Assembly: GCF_041435095.1 (NCBI RefSeq)
Contig: NZ_CP108025.1
Coordinates: 7,440,001-7,504,000, forward strand
Length of the DNA: 64,000 nt
Direction: 5' to 3'
From: Kitasatospora sp. NBC_00315
GTDB taxonomy: Bacteria; Actinomycetota; Actinomycetes; Streptomycetales; Streptomycetaceae
Below the pieces are notes generated by a model. That model saw only the letters and a list, made by a program, of their open reading frames with translations. It had not been told where the DNA came from and made no database searches. The translations under genes and the position numbers were made by a program. Below are positions 19,701-29,100 of the stretch, one piece after another; the first letter of the stretch is position 1, and each line of letters starts with the position of its first letter.

Positions 19701-20112
19701 CGGCTGGTTCGCCTACGCCGTCACCAGTCGCCTCGAACAGCTGGGCTCCCCGCCACAGGCCGTGATCGCCATGGACGCCTACCTGCCCGACGAGGGCATG
19801 GCCCCCGTCGCGGCCGCCCTCACCAGCGAGATCTTCGACCGGGTCACCGCGTTCGTCGACCTGGACTACGCCCGCCTCGCGGCCATGGGCGGCTACTTCC
19901 GCATCTTCGCCGGCTGGCGACCACCCGACCTCGTGACCCCTGCGCTCTTCCTCCGCGCCCGCGAGGGCGAGCAGCCGCCCCCGGTGTGGGGCGAACCGGA
20001 CAGCGTCCTCGACGTCGACGGCAACCACTTCACCATGCTCGAACAGCACGCGGACGCCACCGCCCGGCATGTCCACACCTGGCTGACCGAACTGACCGAC
20101 CGGCGCCGCTGA
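4711..20112 (+). CDS. milA4: Type I modular PKS, terminal subunit: modules 10-12 plus thioesterase
   Basis: 5133 residues. ATG 4711 is chosen over GTG 4663 because the coiled-coil docking segment ('MANEEMLREYLKR', residues 1-33) starts there. Module 10: KS (Cys206), malonyl AT (Ser659, HAFH), KR (cofactor loop near 1185, Tyr1327), ACP Ser1491, where the usual Asp before Ser is Gly. Module 11: KS (Cys1721), methylmalonyl-type AT (Ser2170, GHSQGE, WASH), KR without a GGTGxLG loop (near 2695) and with His2836 and Arg2799 replacing Tyr and Lys, ACP Ser3004. Module 12: KS (Cys3234), malonyl AT (Ser3699, AFHS), DH (His4016, Asp4192), KR (near 4472, Tyr4614), ACP Ser4786. TE: GHSAGG with Ser4995 and His5106. 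It takes the chain from PKS2, sets C7-OH, the C5 ketone and the C2-C3 alkene, then releases the 16-membered lactone. The symbol is by analogy. Confidence 0.93.
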   Translation: MANEEMLREYLKRTTADLLRVRRRLELVEAGRQEPVAIVGMGCRFPGGVGSPEELWELVASGGDAVGEFPADRDWDVDALFDPEPGRAGRSYTRRGGFLDRATEFDAAFFGISPREALAMDPQQRLMLEVSWEALERAGIDPAVLRGSRTGVFAGMMSYDYAARLFSVPDELQGYLGNGNAASVLSGRLAYTFGFEGPALTVDTACSSSLVALHLACQSVRSGESTLALAGGVTVMSTPAMFVEFSRQRGLSPDGRCKPYAGAADGTGMSEGVGVLLVERLSDAERNGHRVLAVVRGSAVNQDGASNGLTAPNGPSQERVIRQALAGAGLSPADVDAVEGHGTGTTLGDPIEAQAVLAAYGQERSRERPLWLGSVKSNIGHAQAAAGVGGVIKMVMALRNDELPRTLHVDEPSPHVDWDSGAVRLLTQAQPWPRAEARIRRAGVSSFGVSGTNAHVILEEPPREDPPAKEAPGPSPVPWLLSAKSEPALRAQARRLSDYARRGEAGPVEIGRALAVERAAFEHRAVVLADGLDGLRHGLDALAAGRPAPQLVSGAATGHGRLAFLFPGQGTQRAGMGRELHQRFPAFADAFDEVSAGFGPLGAAGHALREVVFAAPGSPASELLGRTEYAQPALFALGVALHRLVESWGVTPDFVLGHSVGELAAAHVAGMLSLPDAAALVTARGRLMQALPGTGAMVAVEASEEEVRPLLAEFEGRADLAAVNGPRGVVLSGDEQAVLDLAGRWTARGRRTRRLRTGHAFHSPHLDTVLDELRSAAAGITFSPPRVPVVSNLTGTPLPVETMGTADYWVRHARHTVRFGDGLAWLQEQGVTAYLELGPDGTLCALGEDALTRPAALLPALRPDRSDGGSVLAAVAGLSVRGARVDWTAVLSGGPGGAGRRVDLPTYAFERERYWLDAGEPPTAVSTAGDGPLWEAVESADPSAVAALLEVGEDAPLGSVVAALGEWRRAARERAAVDVWSYREEWRPLSRSGGPAATGGTWLLAVSGRAEEAAAVAAGLERSGARVRTVPVDGVDRDALAARLHDALDGEVPTGVLALCDGAVGQVLVLLQALAGVGVPVWCVTRGAVSVGEGDLLAVPEVAGVWGLGRVAGLEVPDRWGGLVDLPSVVDGRVVERLLGVVVESGGEGEFAVRSSGVFVRRLVRAGLGEAVEGWRPRGTVLITGGTGELGGHVARWLARRGAEHLLLVSRSGREAKGAAELREELAAAGARVTIEACDVADRAALAELLATAVPEDCPLGVVVHAAGIVEDGLLEKLTPERLAHVLAAKADGARHLHELTRGADLATFLVFSSAAATFGSAGQGAYAAANAYVEALVRHRRGLGLPGTAVAWGAWAGGGMAGQAEAAEQLGRRGIRPMDVETALTALGRVLDRDATCLTIADIDWERLAATAVGAPARLIGDIPEARRALPATAPEPSGSLRARLAGLDRVERERTLLDLVRTHAAAVLGHRDAGAVRPDRAFRELGFGSLSAVELRNRLNGVTGLRLPTTLVFDHPSPAVLAGFLGGELCGSVVPVPVAVVSGVSEGPIAIVGMGCRFPGGVGSPEELWELVASGGDVIGGFPVDRGWDVDVLFDPEPGRAGRSYTRRGGFLDGAAEFDAAFFGISPREALAMDPQQRLMLEVSWEALERAGIDPAVLRGSRTGVFAGMCSQDYADLVRRGTADLEGYALTGLSNSVTSGRLSYTFGLEGPAVTVDTACSSSLVALHLACQSLRSGESTLALAGGVTVMSTPGAFVEFSRQRGLSPDGRCKAYAAAADGVGWSEGVGVLLLERLSDAERNGHRVLAVVRGSAVNQDGASNGLTAPNGPSQQRVIRQALANAGLVAADVDVVEGHGTGTTLGDPIEAQAVLATYGQERSGERPLWLGSVKSNLGHAQAAAGVAGVIKTVMALRHGSLPRTLHVDEPSPHVDWSAGAVRLLTESVPWQRGERIRRAGVSAFGVSGTNAHLILEEAPRREEPPPADPGPAVVPWVVSARTESALRAQARQLSGHARDSEAGPVEIGRALAVERAAFEHRAVVLADGLDGLRRGLDALAGDRPTPGLVTGRTSPAADGRIAMLFGGQGTQWDGMAAELLDSSPVFAARMTDCADALRPHLDWELLGVLRGEPGAPPLDRVDVVQPVLFAVMVSLAALWHSCGVRPDAVVGHSQGEIAAACVAGALTLEDAARVTALRSRALAALAGQGAMASIGLPAEDLEPRLAALHPGLVVAADNGARSAVVSGPPEAVAALVEELTREDVPARRLKVDWASHSPQVEAIRERLLDLLAPVTPRPADIPLYSTVTGEPVDGTELDAAYWYRNLREPVRFRDATRALARDGHTVFVEASPHPAVAVAVQETLDDLGAADSLVVGSLRRGEGGLRRFLESAAELFVSGVRVDWTAVLGGAARAAGHRADLPTYPFEGQRFWLDVTEPAPVAGTGADGPLWEAIESADPAAVAGLLAVDEHAPLGSVVSALGEWRRAARQRAVVEGWRYRPVWKPLARTGRASAPDGTWLVITTGEEAWHEPVLAGLARDAARVVHVDGADRDALAAAVAEGAPRGVLALCGGWSAVGQVLVLLQALAGVGVPVWCVTRGAVSVGEGDLLAVPEVAGVWGLGRVAGLEVPDRWGGLVDLPSVVDGRVVERLLGVVVESGGEGEFAVRSSGVFVRRLVRAGLGEAVEGWRPRGTVLITGEDADADQPAAHLARWLAHRGAEHLLLVSTSGDGFGLPEGPAAPGTRITRAACDVADRAALAELLATAVPEDCPLGVVVHAAGLVEDGTLDALTPERLERALATRALGARHLHELTRGADLATFLVFSSAAATFGSAGQGTHTAANAYLEALAAHRRGLGLPGTAVAWGPWSGHGAATRPDAAARLRRRGLAELPPERALAALAQVLDRGESGLTLADIDWERFAADGDTTGSRTPLIGDLPEVRALARPAAPGPAGAGALRDRLAALTPPARTELLLDLVRGSAAAVLGHRDADGVPADRAFRELGFDSLTAVELRNRLSGVTGLRLPTTLVFDHPSPAVLAGFLGGELCGSVAAVPVAVVSGVSEGPIAIVGMGCRFPGGVGSPEELWELVASGGDVIGGFPVDRGWDVDVLFDPEPGRAGRSYTRRGGFLDGAAEFDAAFFGISPREALAMDPQQRLMLEVSWEALERAGIDPGVLRGSRTGVFAGVANQDYADLVRRGGEDLEGYALTGVSGSVLSGRLSYTFGLEGPAVTVDTACSSSLVALHLACQSLRSGESTLALAGGVTVMSTPGAFVEFSRQRGLSPDGRCKAYAAAADGVGWSEGVGVLLLERLSDAECNGHRVLAVVRGSAVNQDGASNGLTAPNGPSQQRVIRQALANAGLSVSDVDVVEGHGTGTTLGDPIEAQAVLATYGQERSGERPLWLGSVKSNLGHAQAAAGVAGVIKTVMALRHGSLPRTLHVDEPSPHVDWSAGAVRLLTESVPWQRGERIRRAGVSAFGVSGTNAHLILEETPHEDRPEDAGLETDADAHAGTGTGTGPATPLPWLLSAKTDPALRAQARRLRSYLASHPDVRLRDVAHVLAGRPALDRRAALVTGDGDELARLLEALADGAPAAGLIEPPTHPARGGTAFLFSGQGTQRPGMGGELYRVYPVFATALDEVLAELEPLLARPLRPLLLDAHAAAAAPLDRTGDAQPALFALQVALFRLLEHAGIRPDHVAGHSVGEIAAAHVAGVLTLPDAARLVAARARLMQDRMPPGAMVAVRASEAEIAEALAGRAARPAVAAVNGPRSVVLSGAEPEVQAAETVLAARGIRTKRLPVDRAFHSPLTEPALAELRQTATAVAHAEPAIPLVSTLTGDHTPAGTLDPEYWVRQARHTVRFGDAVRRLHEQGVRTFLELGPDGTLSALAEECLADATDTLLVPVLRADRPEPQALLTALARLHVQRAPAGGTAVDWTAVLGAAPRSARGLDLPTYAFDHRRYWLDTAATAIRDVSAAGLSAAAHPMLGSAVALAGSPQSQELLLTGRISLRTHPWLADHTVFGTVLLPGTAILELAVRAGDEVDCAVIEELTLQVPLVLPERGSILLQLMVGAPESAPDGVERRTFALHAREDDGLDRATAGTGADWTCHATGVLARGRESAGALPAPWPPAGATPVDLDHWYETLADAGLGYGPAFQGLRALWRDGDDLYAEVSLPDGPAGDASRYAVHPALLDAALHPVVPGFAEAGTTEGHGWLPFSWSGVTVVASGASALRIRLSRRSADTVALLATDGTGRTVLAAEALVFRPVTADRLRAAGAAHHDALFRLDWAPVPLPESPPAATDPAVLGSERGDPADPADLAELAAAGAPEAVVVHCGRSEDPADPAATGRAAARALRLIQGWLADERFADSRLAFVTRGAVATAPGEPLHDLAHAAVWGLVRSAQTEHPGRFLLVDVDDTDASRRALIAALHSGEPQTALRDGAARTPLLARIPADGRTEPARWDPDATVLITGGTGHLGRLVARHLAEHHGVRHLLLTSRSGPTAPGAEELRAELATSGAETTVVSCDLGDRAAVAALLGDVPARYPLRAVIHTAGVVDDGVLTALTPDRLDAVLRAKAHGAAHLHALTRDTELDAFVVFSSSAASFGSPGQGNYTAANAYLDALMHHRHALGLPGHSLAWGHWAEAGGMARHLTAADLGRMTRGGLLPLTNAHGLALLDTALGLDHPVLLATPLDPGALRRQAAAGALPPVLRGLVRTPARRSVDRDLGTEAPAELRKRLAATPAAAGRAALLLELVRTHAAAVLGHLTADTVAPGEQFRELGFDSLTAVEFRNRLNAVTGLRLATTLVFDHPTAEALATRLGELLADGVAGEGAGAVPSDLAGEVGAAGAAGESGVRGRAGAVPSDETVEALFWIGHDAGRVEESMALLTAASAFRPSFADPAAAPAPSFVRIARGGTGPALICLPTVAAVSSVYQYSRFAAALDGLRDVWYLPAPGFVDGEPLPADVDTITTLFAEAVLRHTDGAPFALAGHSAGGWFAYAVTSRLEQLGSPPQAVIAMDAYLPDEGMAPVAAALTSEIFDRVTAFVDLDYARLAAMGGYFRIFAGWRPPDLVTPALFLRAREGEQPPPVWGEPDSVLDVDGNHFTMLEQHADATARHVHTWLTELTDRRR
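7896..8264 (+). repeat. GRINS-type direct repeat A, copy 1 (KR of module 10)
   Basis: These 369 bases are repeated at 12426-12794 with one mismatch that I can see (8226/12756). The coding strand is heavily G/T-biased. The repeat covers the KR structural subdomain and stops exactly at the KR cofactor loop. Confidence 0.85.
9196..10632 (+). repeat. GRINS-type direct repeat B, copy 1 (ACP10 to KS11)
   Basis: About 1.4 kb repeated at 13735-15171 (offset 4539). It covers the end of the ACP, the linker and nearly the whole KS. One internal patch (9721-9810) differs, corresponding to a variable KS surface loop. The coding strand is G/T-skewed. Confidence 0.85.
12426..12794 (+). repeat. GRINS-type direct repeat A, copy 2 (KR of module 11)
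   Basis: Partner of 7896-8264, offset by 4530 bases. It ends at the base where the module 11 KR loses its glycine-rich cofactor loop. Confidence 0.85.
13735..15171 (+). repeat. GRINS-type direct repeat B, copy 2 (ACP11 to KS12)
   Basis: Partner of 9196-10632; the variable patch is at 14260-14349. A single-base difference gives 'DAECNGH' here instead of 'DAERNGH' in copy 1. Confidence 0.85.
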
Positions 20113-20176
20113 CCCTCGGTCCCACCACCGCGTTCGCACCTCCGGACTCGACACCCTCCCAGACTTGGAGACACCG

Positions 20177-23100
20177 ATGACCACGCCCAGCGAGAAGCTC
20201 GTCGAGGCGCTGAGGGCATCCCTGAAGGCCAACGAGACGCTGCGGACGCGCAACCGGCAACTCACCGCGGCCGTCGAGGCGGCGAGCGAACCGCTGGCCG
20301 TCATCGGGATGGCCTGCCGGTTCCCGGGAGGGGTGCGCACGCCGGAGGGGCTGTGGGAGCTGGTGGCGTCGGGCGGGGACGCGATCGGGGAGTTCCCGGC
20401 GGACCGCGGCTGGGACCTGGACGGCCTGTACGACCCCGACCCGGACCGGTCCGGCACCTCCTACGCCCGGCACGGTGGATTCCTGTACGACGCCGCGGAG
20501 TTCGACGCGGGATTCTTCGGGATCTCGCCGCGGGAGGCACTGGCGATGGACCCGCAGCAGCGGCTGCTGCTGGAGACCTCCTGGGAGGCCGTCGAACGGG
20601 CCGGGATCGACCCGTCCTCGCTGCAGGGCGCCCGGGCGGGCGTGTTCGCCGGGATGATGTACCACGACTACGCCTCCCGGCTGACGACCATCCCCGAGGG
20701 GTTCGAGGGCTACATCGGGAACGGCAGCGGCGGCGCCGTCGCCTCCGGCCGGGTCGCCTACACGCTGGGCCTCGAAGGACCGGCGGTCACGGTCGACACG
20801 GCCTGCTCCTCCTCTCTGGTCGCGCTGCACCTGGCCGGCCGGTCGCTGCGCGCGGGCGAGTGCGACCTGGCGCTGGCCGGCGGGGTCACGGTGATGTCCA
20901 CCCCGCACCTGTTCGTCGAGTTCTCCAAGCAGCGGGGACTGTCACCCGACGGGCGGTGCCGGTCCTTCGCGGGCGCCGCCGACGGCACCGGCATGGGTGA
21001 GGGCGTGGGCCTGCTGCTCGTCGAACGCCTCTCCGACGCACGGCGGTTGGGGCACCGGGTGCTGGCGGTGGTGCGGGGCAGCGCGGTGAACCAGGACGGC
21101 GCCTCGAACGGTCTCACCGCGCCGAACGGGCCCGCGCAGGAGCGGGTGATCCGCGACGCCCTGGCCGACGCGGGGCTGTCGGTGTCGGATGTGGATGCGG
21201 TGGAGGGGCACGGGACGGGGACGCGGCTCGGCGACCCGATCGAGGCGCAGGCCCTGCTGGCCACCTACGGCCGAGTACGGCCGGAGGGTAGGCCGTTGTG
21301 GCTGGGGTCGTTGAAGTCGAACATCGGTCACGCGCAGGCGGCGGCGGGGGTGGGCGGGGTCATCAAGATGGTGATGGCCTTGCAGAAGGGTGTGCTGCCG
21401 GGGACGTTGCATGTGGATGAGCCGTCGCCGCAGGTCGACTGGACGGTGGGGGACGTGCGGCTGCTGGCGGACGCGCGGCCGTGGGTGCGGGACGAGGCGC
21501 GGGTACGCCGGGCGGGGGTGTCGTCCTTCGGGGTGAGCGGGACGAACGCGCACGTGATCCTGGAGGAGGCGCCGGAGACCGTCGAAGAGCCTGTGGTGGA
21601 CGCCGGGGGCCCGGTGCCGTGGGTGTTGTCGGCCCGGTCGGAGGCGGCGCTGCGGGCGCAGGCGCGGGGTCTGCGGGACTTCGTCCTGGCCGCCCCCGCG
21701 GTCCAGGTCGCGTCCGTGGGTGCGGGGTTGGCGCGGGGGCGGGCGGCGCTGGAGCACCGGGCGGTGGTCGTCGCCGCGCGGGGTGAGGAGTTCGTGGGGG
21801 CACTGGAGGCGCTGGCGGCCGGCGAGCCGCATGTGTCCGTCACACAGGGGAGCGTGGGGGGCGGTCACGGTCAGGTGGTGTTCGTGTTCCCCGGTCAGGG
21901 TGGGCAGTGGGCGGGTATGGGCCTGGATCTGCTGCGTACCTCGCCGGTGTTCGCGGAGCGGATCGCGGCGTGTGAGAAGGCCCTGGCGCCGTGGGTGACC
22001 TGGTCGCTGACGGACATGCTGCACCGCGACGCGGAGGACCCCGCCTGGGAACAGGCGGACATCGTCCAGCCGGTGCTGTTCTCGGTGATGGTGTCGCTGG
22101 CCGCCCTGTGGCGCTCCTACGGTATCGAGCCGGACGCGGTGCTCGGGCACTCGCAGGGCGAGATCGCCGCCGCCCATGTCTGCGGGGCGCTCAGCCTGGA
22201 CGACGCCGCCAAGGTCGTCGCCCTGCGCTCACGTGCCCTGGCGGTGCTGCGCGGCCGAGGTGCCATGGCCTCCATCGCCCAACCCGCCGACACCGTACAA
22301 GCCCTGATCGATGCGCGGTGGGCGGGGCGACTGTGGGTGGCGGCGTTCAACGGCCCCCAGGCCACCACCGTCTCCGGTGACACCGACGCGCTGGACGAGC
22401 TCCTCGCGCACCACGCCGGCACCGACACCCGCGCACGACGCGTGCCCGTCGACTACGCCTCCCACTGCCCGCACACCGAAACCGTCGAACGCGAACTCCT
22501 CAACACCCTGAGCGACATCACGCCCGTCGCATCGACCGTGCCGTTCTACTCCACCGTCGACGACGCCTGGCTCGACACCACCACCCTCGACGCCGGCTAC
22601 TGGTACCGCAACCTGCGCCGGCCCGTCCGCTTCACCCAGGCCATCACCACCCTCACAGCCGCCGGCCACCGCACGTTCATCGAAACCAGCCCCCACCCCA
22701 CCCTCACCCCCGCCATCGAAGACCACGACGACGGCCTCACCGCCATCGGCACCCTGCGCCGCCACGACCACGACACCACCCGCTTCCTCACCTCCCTCGC
22801 CCACGCCCACACCACCGGCCACACCGTCGGCTGGACCACCACCCACCCCCACACCACCCCCCACCCCGACCTCCCCACCTACCCGTTCCAGCGCGAGCGC
22901 TACTGGCTCGATGCACCGGCCGGCACGGGGGACCTCTCCGCCGTCGGTGTCCAGGCGGCCGACCATCCCCTCCTCGGAGCCTTCGTCGAACTCGCCGACG
23001 GCGACGGTCTCGTCCTCACCGGGCGGCTCTCCCTGCACACCCATTCCTGGCTCGCCGACCACACCATCGCGGGTACGGTCATCCTCCCCGGCACCGCCAT

Positions 23101-26100
23101 GCTGGAGCTCGCTCTCCATGCCGGCGTGCGCGCCGGCTGCGAGCACGTCGACGAACTCACCCTCCACGCACCGCTCGTGGTCCCCGAATCCGAGCCTGTG
23201 CTGCTCCAGGTGGTGGTGTCGTCCGCGGACGAGTCCGGGCGCCGCGCGCTGAGCGTGTACACGCGGCCGGTGGGTGACGGCTGGACCGACGGCGTGTGGA
23301 CGCGCCAGGCGGAGGGTTTTCTGAGCCCGGCCCTTGACGCCGGTCCGGCCCGGGACGAGGTCTTGGCCGGTGCGTGGCCGCCGCCCGGCGCACGGCCCGT
23401 CGACCTGGACGACGTGTACGAGCGGCTCGCCCAGGCCGGGTTCGGCTACGGGCCGTCGTTCCAGGGGCTCACCGCGGCCTGGCGGTGGGGCGAGGAGATC
23501 GTGGCCGAAGTCGGCCTAACGGAAGGGATGTTGGCGGACGCCGGGCGGTTCGGGATCCACCCCGCTTTGCTGGACGCAGCCGTTCAGGCGGTGGGGTTGC
23601 TCTCGCCGGGGGAGTGCCTGCCGTACGCGTGGAGTGGTGCCGCGCTGCACACCCGGGGCGCGACCGGTCTGCGCGTCCGGATGACACCTGTGGGCGAGCC
23701 CGGGACGACGGTGGCCCTACGGGTGGTCGACGGGTCGGGTGCGCCGGTCCTCTCGCTGGAGTCCCTCGTGCTGCGGCCGGTGTCACTGGCGGGACTGGCG
23801 GCCGGCCGGGGCTCGTTGTTCGAGCTCCAGTGGATCCCTTGTGAGGCGCAGGCCGATGTGCCGGTGCCCGTACCCGGGTTCGAGGTGTGGGAGTGCCCGG
23901 ACGGCGACGTCGCCGGCGTCACCGCCGCGGCGCTGGCGACCGTACAGGCCTGGCTCGCGGATGAGCGTCCCTCCGAAACCCGGCTGGTCGTGGTGACGCG
24001 GGGTGCGGTCGTCACCGGCCCCGGGGAGGGCGTGGTGGATCCGGCGGGTGCGGCGGCCTGGGGGCTGGTGCGCTCCGCGCAGTCGGAGCATCCGGACCGC
24101 TTCGTCCTGGTCGACCTCGACCCCGACCCCGGCACCGATGGTGTGGGCGTGTCGGCGGCTGTCGCATGCGGTGAGGCACAGGTGGCCGTGCGGGCCGGGG
24201 TGCCGCGGGTGCCACGCCTCGTGCGGGCGGGGTCGGGGTCGGGGTTGGTGCTGCCCGCTGGTGGGGGGTGGCGGCTGGGCTGCGACGGCTCGGGGACGTT
24301 GGACGCGGTGGGTCCGGTGGACGCGGACGCGGACGAGGTCGTGCTGGGGCCGGGTCAGGTGCGGGTCGCGTTGCGGGCGGCGGGGGTGAACTTCCGCGAC
24401 GTGATCGTGGCGCTGGGGATGGTGCCGGAGCTGTCGGGGATCGGTAGCGAGGGTGCGGGGGTGGTGGTGGAGGTCGGGCCGGGGGTGGAGGGTCTGGTGG
24501 TGGGGGATCGGGTGTTCGGGGTGTTCGGGGAGGCGTTCGCGCCGGTGGTGGTCGCGCAGGCCGCGGTGTTGGCGCGGGTGCCGCGGGGGTGGTCGTTCGC
24601 GCAGGCGGCGTCGGTGCCGGTGGTGTTCGCGACCGCCTACCTGGGTCTGGTCGATCTGGCGGGCGTGCGGCCCGGTGAGCGGGTGCTCATCCACGCCGCG
24701 GCCGGCGGTGTGGGGATGGCCGCGGTGCAACTGGCCCGCCACCTGGGGGCGGAGGTCTTCGCCACCGCGAGCCAGACCAAGTGGCCGCACCTGCACGCGC
24801 TCGGCATCCCCGCGGAGCGGATCGCCTCCAGCCGCACCCCGGACTTCGAGAAGCAGTTGCGCCAGGCCAGTGACGGGCTGGGAATGGACGTGGTCCTGAA
24901 CTGCCTGACCGGACCCTTCGTCGACGCCTCCCTGCGTCTGTGCACCGAGCAGGGAGGCCGGTTCCTGGAGCTCGGCAAGACCGACATCCGCGACACACAG
25001 CAGGTGGAGCGGCAGTTCCCGGGGCGGTCCTACCGGGCGTATGACCTGATGGACGTCGGCGCCGAACGGGTGGGACAGATCCTGCGCACGATCGTGGACC
25101 TGTTCCACCGCGGCGTACTGCAACCACTGCCGGTGACCGCGTGGGACGTGCGCCAGGTGCGCGAGACGCTGCGAGCGATGCAGTGCGGCCGTCACGTCGG
25201 CAAGAACGTCCTCACCCTGCCCACCCCCCTGGACCCGGACGCGACGGTCCTGGTGACCGGCGGTACGGGTACCCTCGGTGCGGCCGTCGCCCGCCACCTG
25301 GCCGCCTCGCACGGGGTGCGGCACCTCCTCCTGGCCTCCCGGCGCGGGCCGCAGGCGCCGGGCGCCGAGGAGCTGATGGCCGAACTCGCCGCCCTGGGCG
25401 CCAAGGTGACGCTCACCGCGTGTGACGTCGCCGACCGCGGGCAGCTGGCCGAACTGCTCGCCGGCATCCCCGCGGACCGGCCGCTCACCGCGGTGGTGCA
25501 CACCGCCGGCGTCCTGGACGACGCGACCATCACCGGCCTCGACGAAGCACGGCTGCGGGCGGTCCTGGCACCGAAATGGGAGGCCGCACGGCACCTGGAC
25601 GAGCTGACCCGCCACATGGACCTGTCCGCGTTCGTGCTGTTCTCCTCCGCCGCCGGCATCCTCGGCTCACCCGGCCAGGGCAACTACGCCGCCGCCAACG
25701 CAGCCCTCGACGCCCTCGCCCACCAACGCCACACCCACGGCCTGCCCGCCCTCTCCCTCGCCTGGGGACTCTGGGCACAGACCAGCGGCATGACCGGCCA
25801 CCTCGACACCGGCGACCACCACCGCATCACCCGCTCCGGACTACGCCCCCTCACCACCCCCGACGCCCTCACCCTCCTCGACACCGCCCTGACCACCGGC
25901 CGCCCCGCCCTGCTGCCCGCCGACCTCCACCCCACCCACCCCACCCCACCCCTACTCAGCCACCTCACCCCCACCACCCGCACGGGCCACCGCCGCCACC
26001 CGAACACGACACCCGCCACCGACCTGCCCGCCCGCCTCGCCGCCCTCACCCCCGACCAGCGACACGACACCCTCCTCACCCTCGTCCGCACCCACATCGC

Positions 26101-29100
26101 CACCGTCCTCGGCCACCCCACCCCCCACACCATCGACCCCGACCACACCTTCCGCGACCTCGGCTTCGACTCCCTCACCGCCGTCGAACTACGCAACCAC
26201 CTCACCCACACCACCGGCCTACGCCTACCCACCACCATCGCCTTCGACCACCCCACCGCCACCACCCTCACCCACCACCTCACCACCAGGCTCGTCGGCG
26301 CGGAGGACTCCCGCGCCCCCCTGGAACCCGCTGCCGTCGCACCGATCACCGGCAGCCACGAGCCGATCGCGATCGTCGGCATGGCCTGTCGCTTCCCCGG
26401 CGGAGTCGCGTCGGCCGAGGACCTCTGGGAGCTGGTCGCGTCCGGCACCGACGCGGTCGGCGAGTTCCCCGCCGACCGGGGCTGGGACCTGGAGAGCCTC
26501 TTCCATTCCGACCCGGATCACCCGGGCACCTCCTACACCCGGCACGGCGGATTCCTCTACGACGCAGGCGAGTTCGACGCCGGGTTCTTCGGCATCTCAC
26601 CGCGTGAGGCGCTGGCGATGGACCCCCAGCAGCGGCTGCTCCTGGAGACGACCTGGGAGGCGTTCGAACGGGCCGGTATCGATCCGCGGACGGTGCGGGG
26701 CAGCCGGACCGGCGTGTTCGCCGGCGTCATGCCGCAGGACTACGCGCCACGGACCCGACAGCACGTCGAAGCCGACGTCGACGGCTATGTCCTGACCGGC
26801 ACCTCGGGCAGCGTGGCGTCGGGACGCATCTCCTACACCTTCGGACTTGAAGGCCCCGCGGTGTCCGTGGACACCGCCTGCTCCTCCTCCCTGGTGGCTC
26901 TGCACCTGGCCGCCCAGGCATTGCGCTCGGGCGAGTGCACGCTGGCGCTCGCGGGCGGCGTGACGGTGATGTCCACCCCCACGCCCTTCGTTGAGTTCTC
27001 GCGGCAGCGTGGGTTGTCGGAGGACGGTCGGTGCCGTTCCTTCGCGGCCGGTGCTGGCGGGACGGGTTGGGGCGAGGGCGTGGGGATGCTGCTGCTGGAA
27101 CGGCTTTCGGATGCGCGGCGCAACGGTCATCGGGTGCTGGCGGTGGTGCGGGGCAGCGCGGTGAACCAGGACGGCGCGTCGAACGGTCTGACCGCGCCGA
27201 ACGGGTTGGCCCAGCAGAGGGTGATCCGGCAGGCGCTCAGCGGGGCGGGTCTGTCGGCGGCGGACGTCGACGCGGTAGAGGGGCACGGGACGGGGACGCG
27301 GCTGGGTGATCCGATCGAGGCTGAGGCGCTGCTGGCCGGTTATGGCCAGGATCGGCCGGAGGGGCGGCCGTTGTGGCTGGGTTCGTTGAAGTCGAACATC
27401 GGGCACAGTCAGGCCGCGGCGGGTGTGGGTGGGGTCATCAAGATGGTGATGGCGCTGCGTCACGGCGTGTTGCCGCGGACGTTGCATGTGGACGAGCCGT
27501 CGTCGCACGTCGACTGGGCGTCGGGGAATGTGCGGCTGCTGACGGAGGCCCGACCGTGGGTTCGGGACGAGGCGCGGGTACGCCGGGCAGGGGTGTCGTC
27601 GTTCGGCGTGAGCGGGACGAACGCGCACGTGATCCTGGAGGAGGCACCCGAACCGAAGGCCGTCGAGCCGGCGGGGTCGGGGGCTTCGGGGCTGCCTTCG
27701 GGGCTGCCGTCGGTGTGGGTGCTCTCGGGCAAGTCGCAGGCCGCGCTGCACGCCCAGGCCACCGCCCTGCACACCCACGTCACCGCCCACCCCGACCTCG
27801 ACCCCGCCGATGTCGGCGCGACTCTCGCGTCGGGCCGCGCGGTCTTCGAACACCGCGCCACCGTCATCGCCACCGACCGCGATCAGGCCCTGAACGCCCT
27901 CACCGCCCTCACCACCGGACAACCCCACCCCTCCCTCGTCATCGCGCCGGCCCGCGGGACACATGGAAAGACCGCGTTCCTCTGCTCCGGCCAGGGCACC
28001 CAATACCCCGGCATGGCCCACGGCCTCTACCAGGACTACCCCACCTTCGCCACCGCCCTGGACGAAGTCTGCGCACACTTCGAACCCCACCTCGACGCAC
28101 CCCTGCGCGACCTCCTCCTCAACACCGACAACGGTGACGGTGACGGGCTACTCGCCCAGACGCTCTACGCCCAACCCGCACTGTTCGCCCTCCAAGTCGC
28201 CCTGCACCGACTGCTCACCGACACCTACCACATCACCCCCCACTACCTCGCCGGACACTCACTCGGAGAAGTCACCGCAGCCCACCTCGCCGGAATCCTC
28301 ACCCTCCCCGACACCACCCGCTTCATCGCCACCCGCGCCCACCTCATGCACACCATGCCCCCCGGCACCATGATCACCCTCCACACCACCCAAGACCGAA
28401 TCACCCCACTCCTGAACGGCCTGGACGACAAAATCTCCATCGCCGCCATCAACACACCCACCTCCATCGTCATCAGCGGCGACACCGACACCATCAACCA
28501 CCTCACCACCCTCTGCCACACCCAAGGCATCACCACCAAACCCCTACACAGCACCAAAGCCTTCCACTCCCCACACACCGACACCATCCTCGACCAACTC
28601 CACACCGCCGCAAGCGAACTCACCCTCCACCAACCCCACACCCCCCTCATCACCGCAACCCCCGGCGACCCCACCACCCACCAGTACTGGACCCACCAAG
28701 CCCGCAACCCCGTCCACTACGCCAACACCACCCAAACCCTCCACACCAACAACGTCACCACCTACATCGAACTCGGCCCCGACCACACCCTCACCACCCT
28801 CACCCACCACAACCTCCCCCACCACACCCCCAACGCCACCGCCCTCCTCCACCCCCACCACCACAACCCCACCCACCACCTCCTCACCGCCCTCGCCCAC
28901 ACCCCCACCCCCTGGCACACCCACCACCACCCCCACACCACCCACACCACCCCCAGCACCCCCAGCACCACCGGCACCGGCACCGACCTCCCCACCTACC
29001 CCTTCCAACGCACCCACTACTGGCTCAAAACCCCCACCAACACCGCCGGAGTGACGGCCGCCGGCCTCGACACCCCCGACCACCCCCTCCTGTCCGCCGC

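Noticed and set aside
20165..20176. Upstream TTG start at 20165 for PKS2
   Set aside because: ATG 20177 has GGAG at six bases and gives the standard docking-domain N-terminus; the TTG overlaps that ribosome binding site.
5947..20457. Very long open frames antisense to PKS1 (1624 and 3149 codons)
   Set aside because: They are Arg/Pro/Gly/His-rich mirror frames of high-GC coding DNA with no domains and no ribosome binding sites. The sense strand carries an unbroken, motif-complete PKS.
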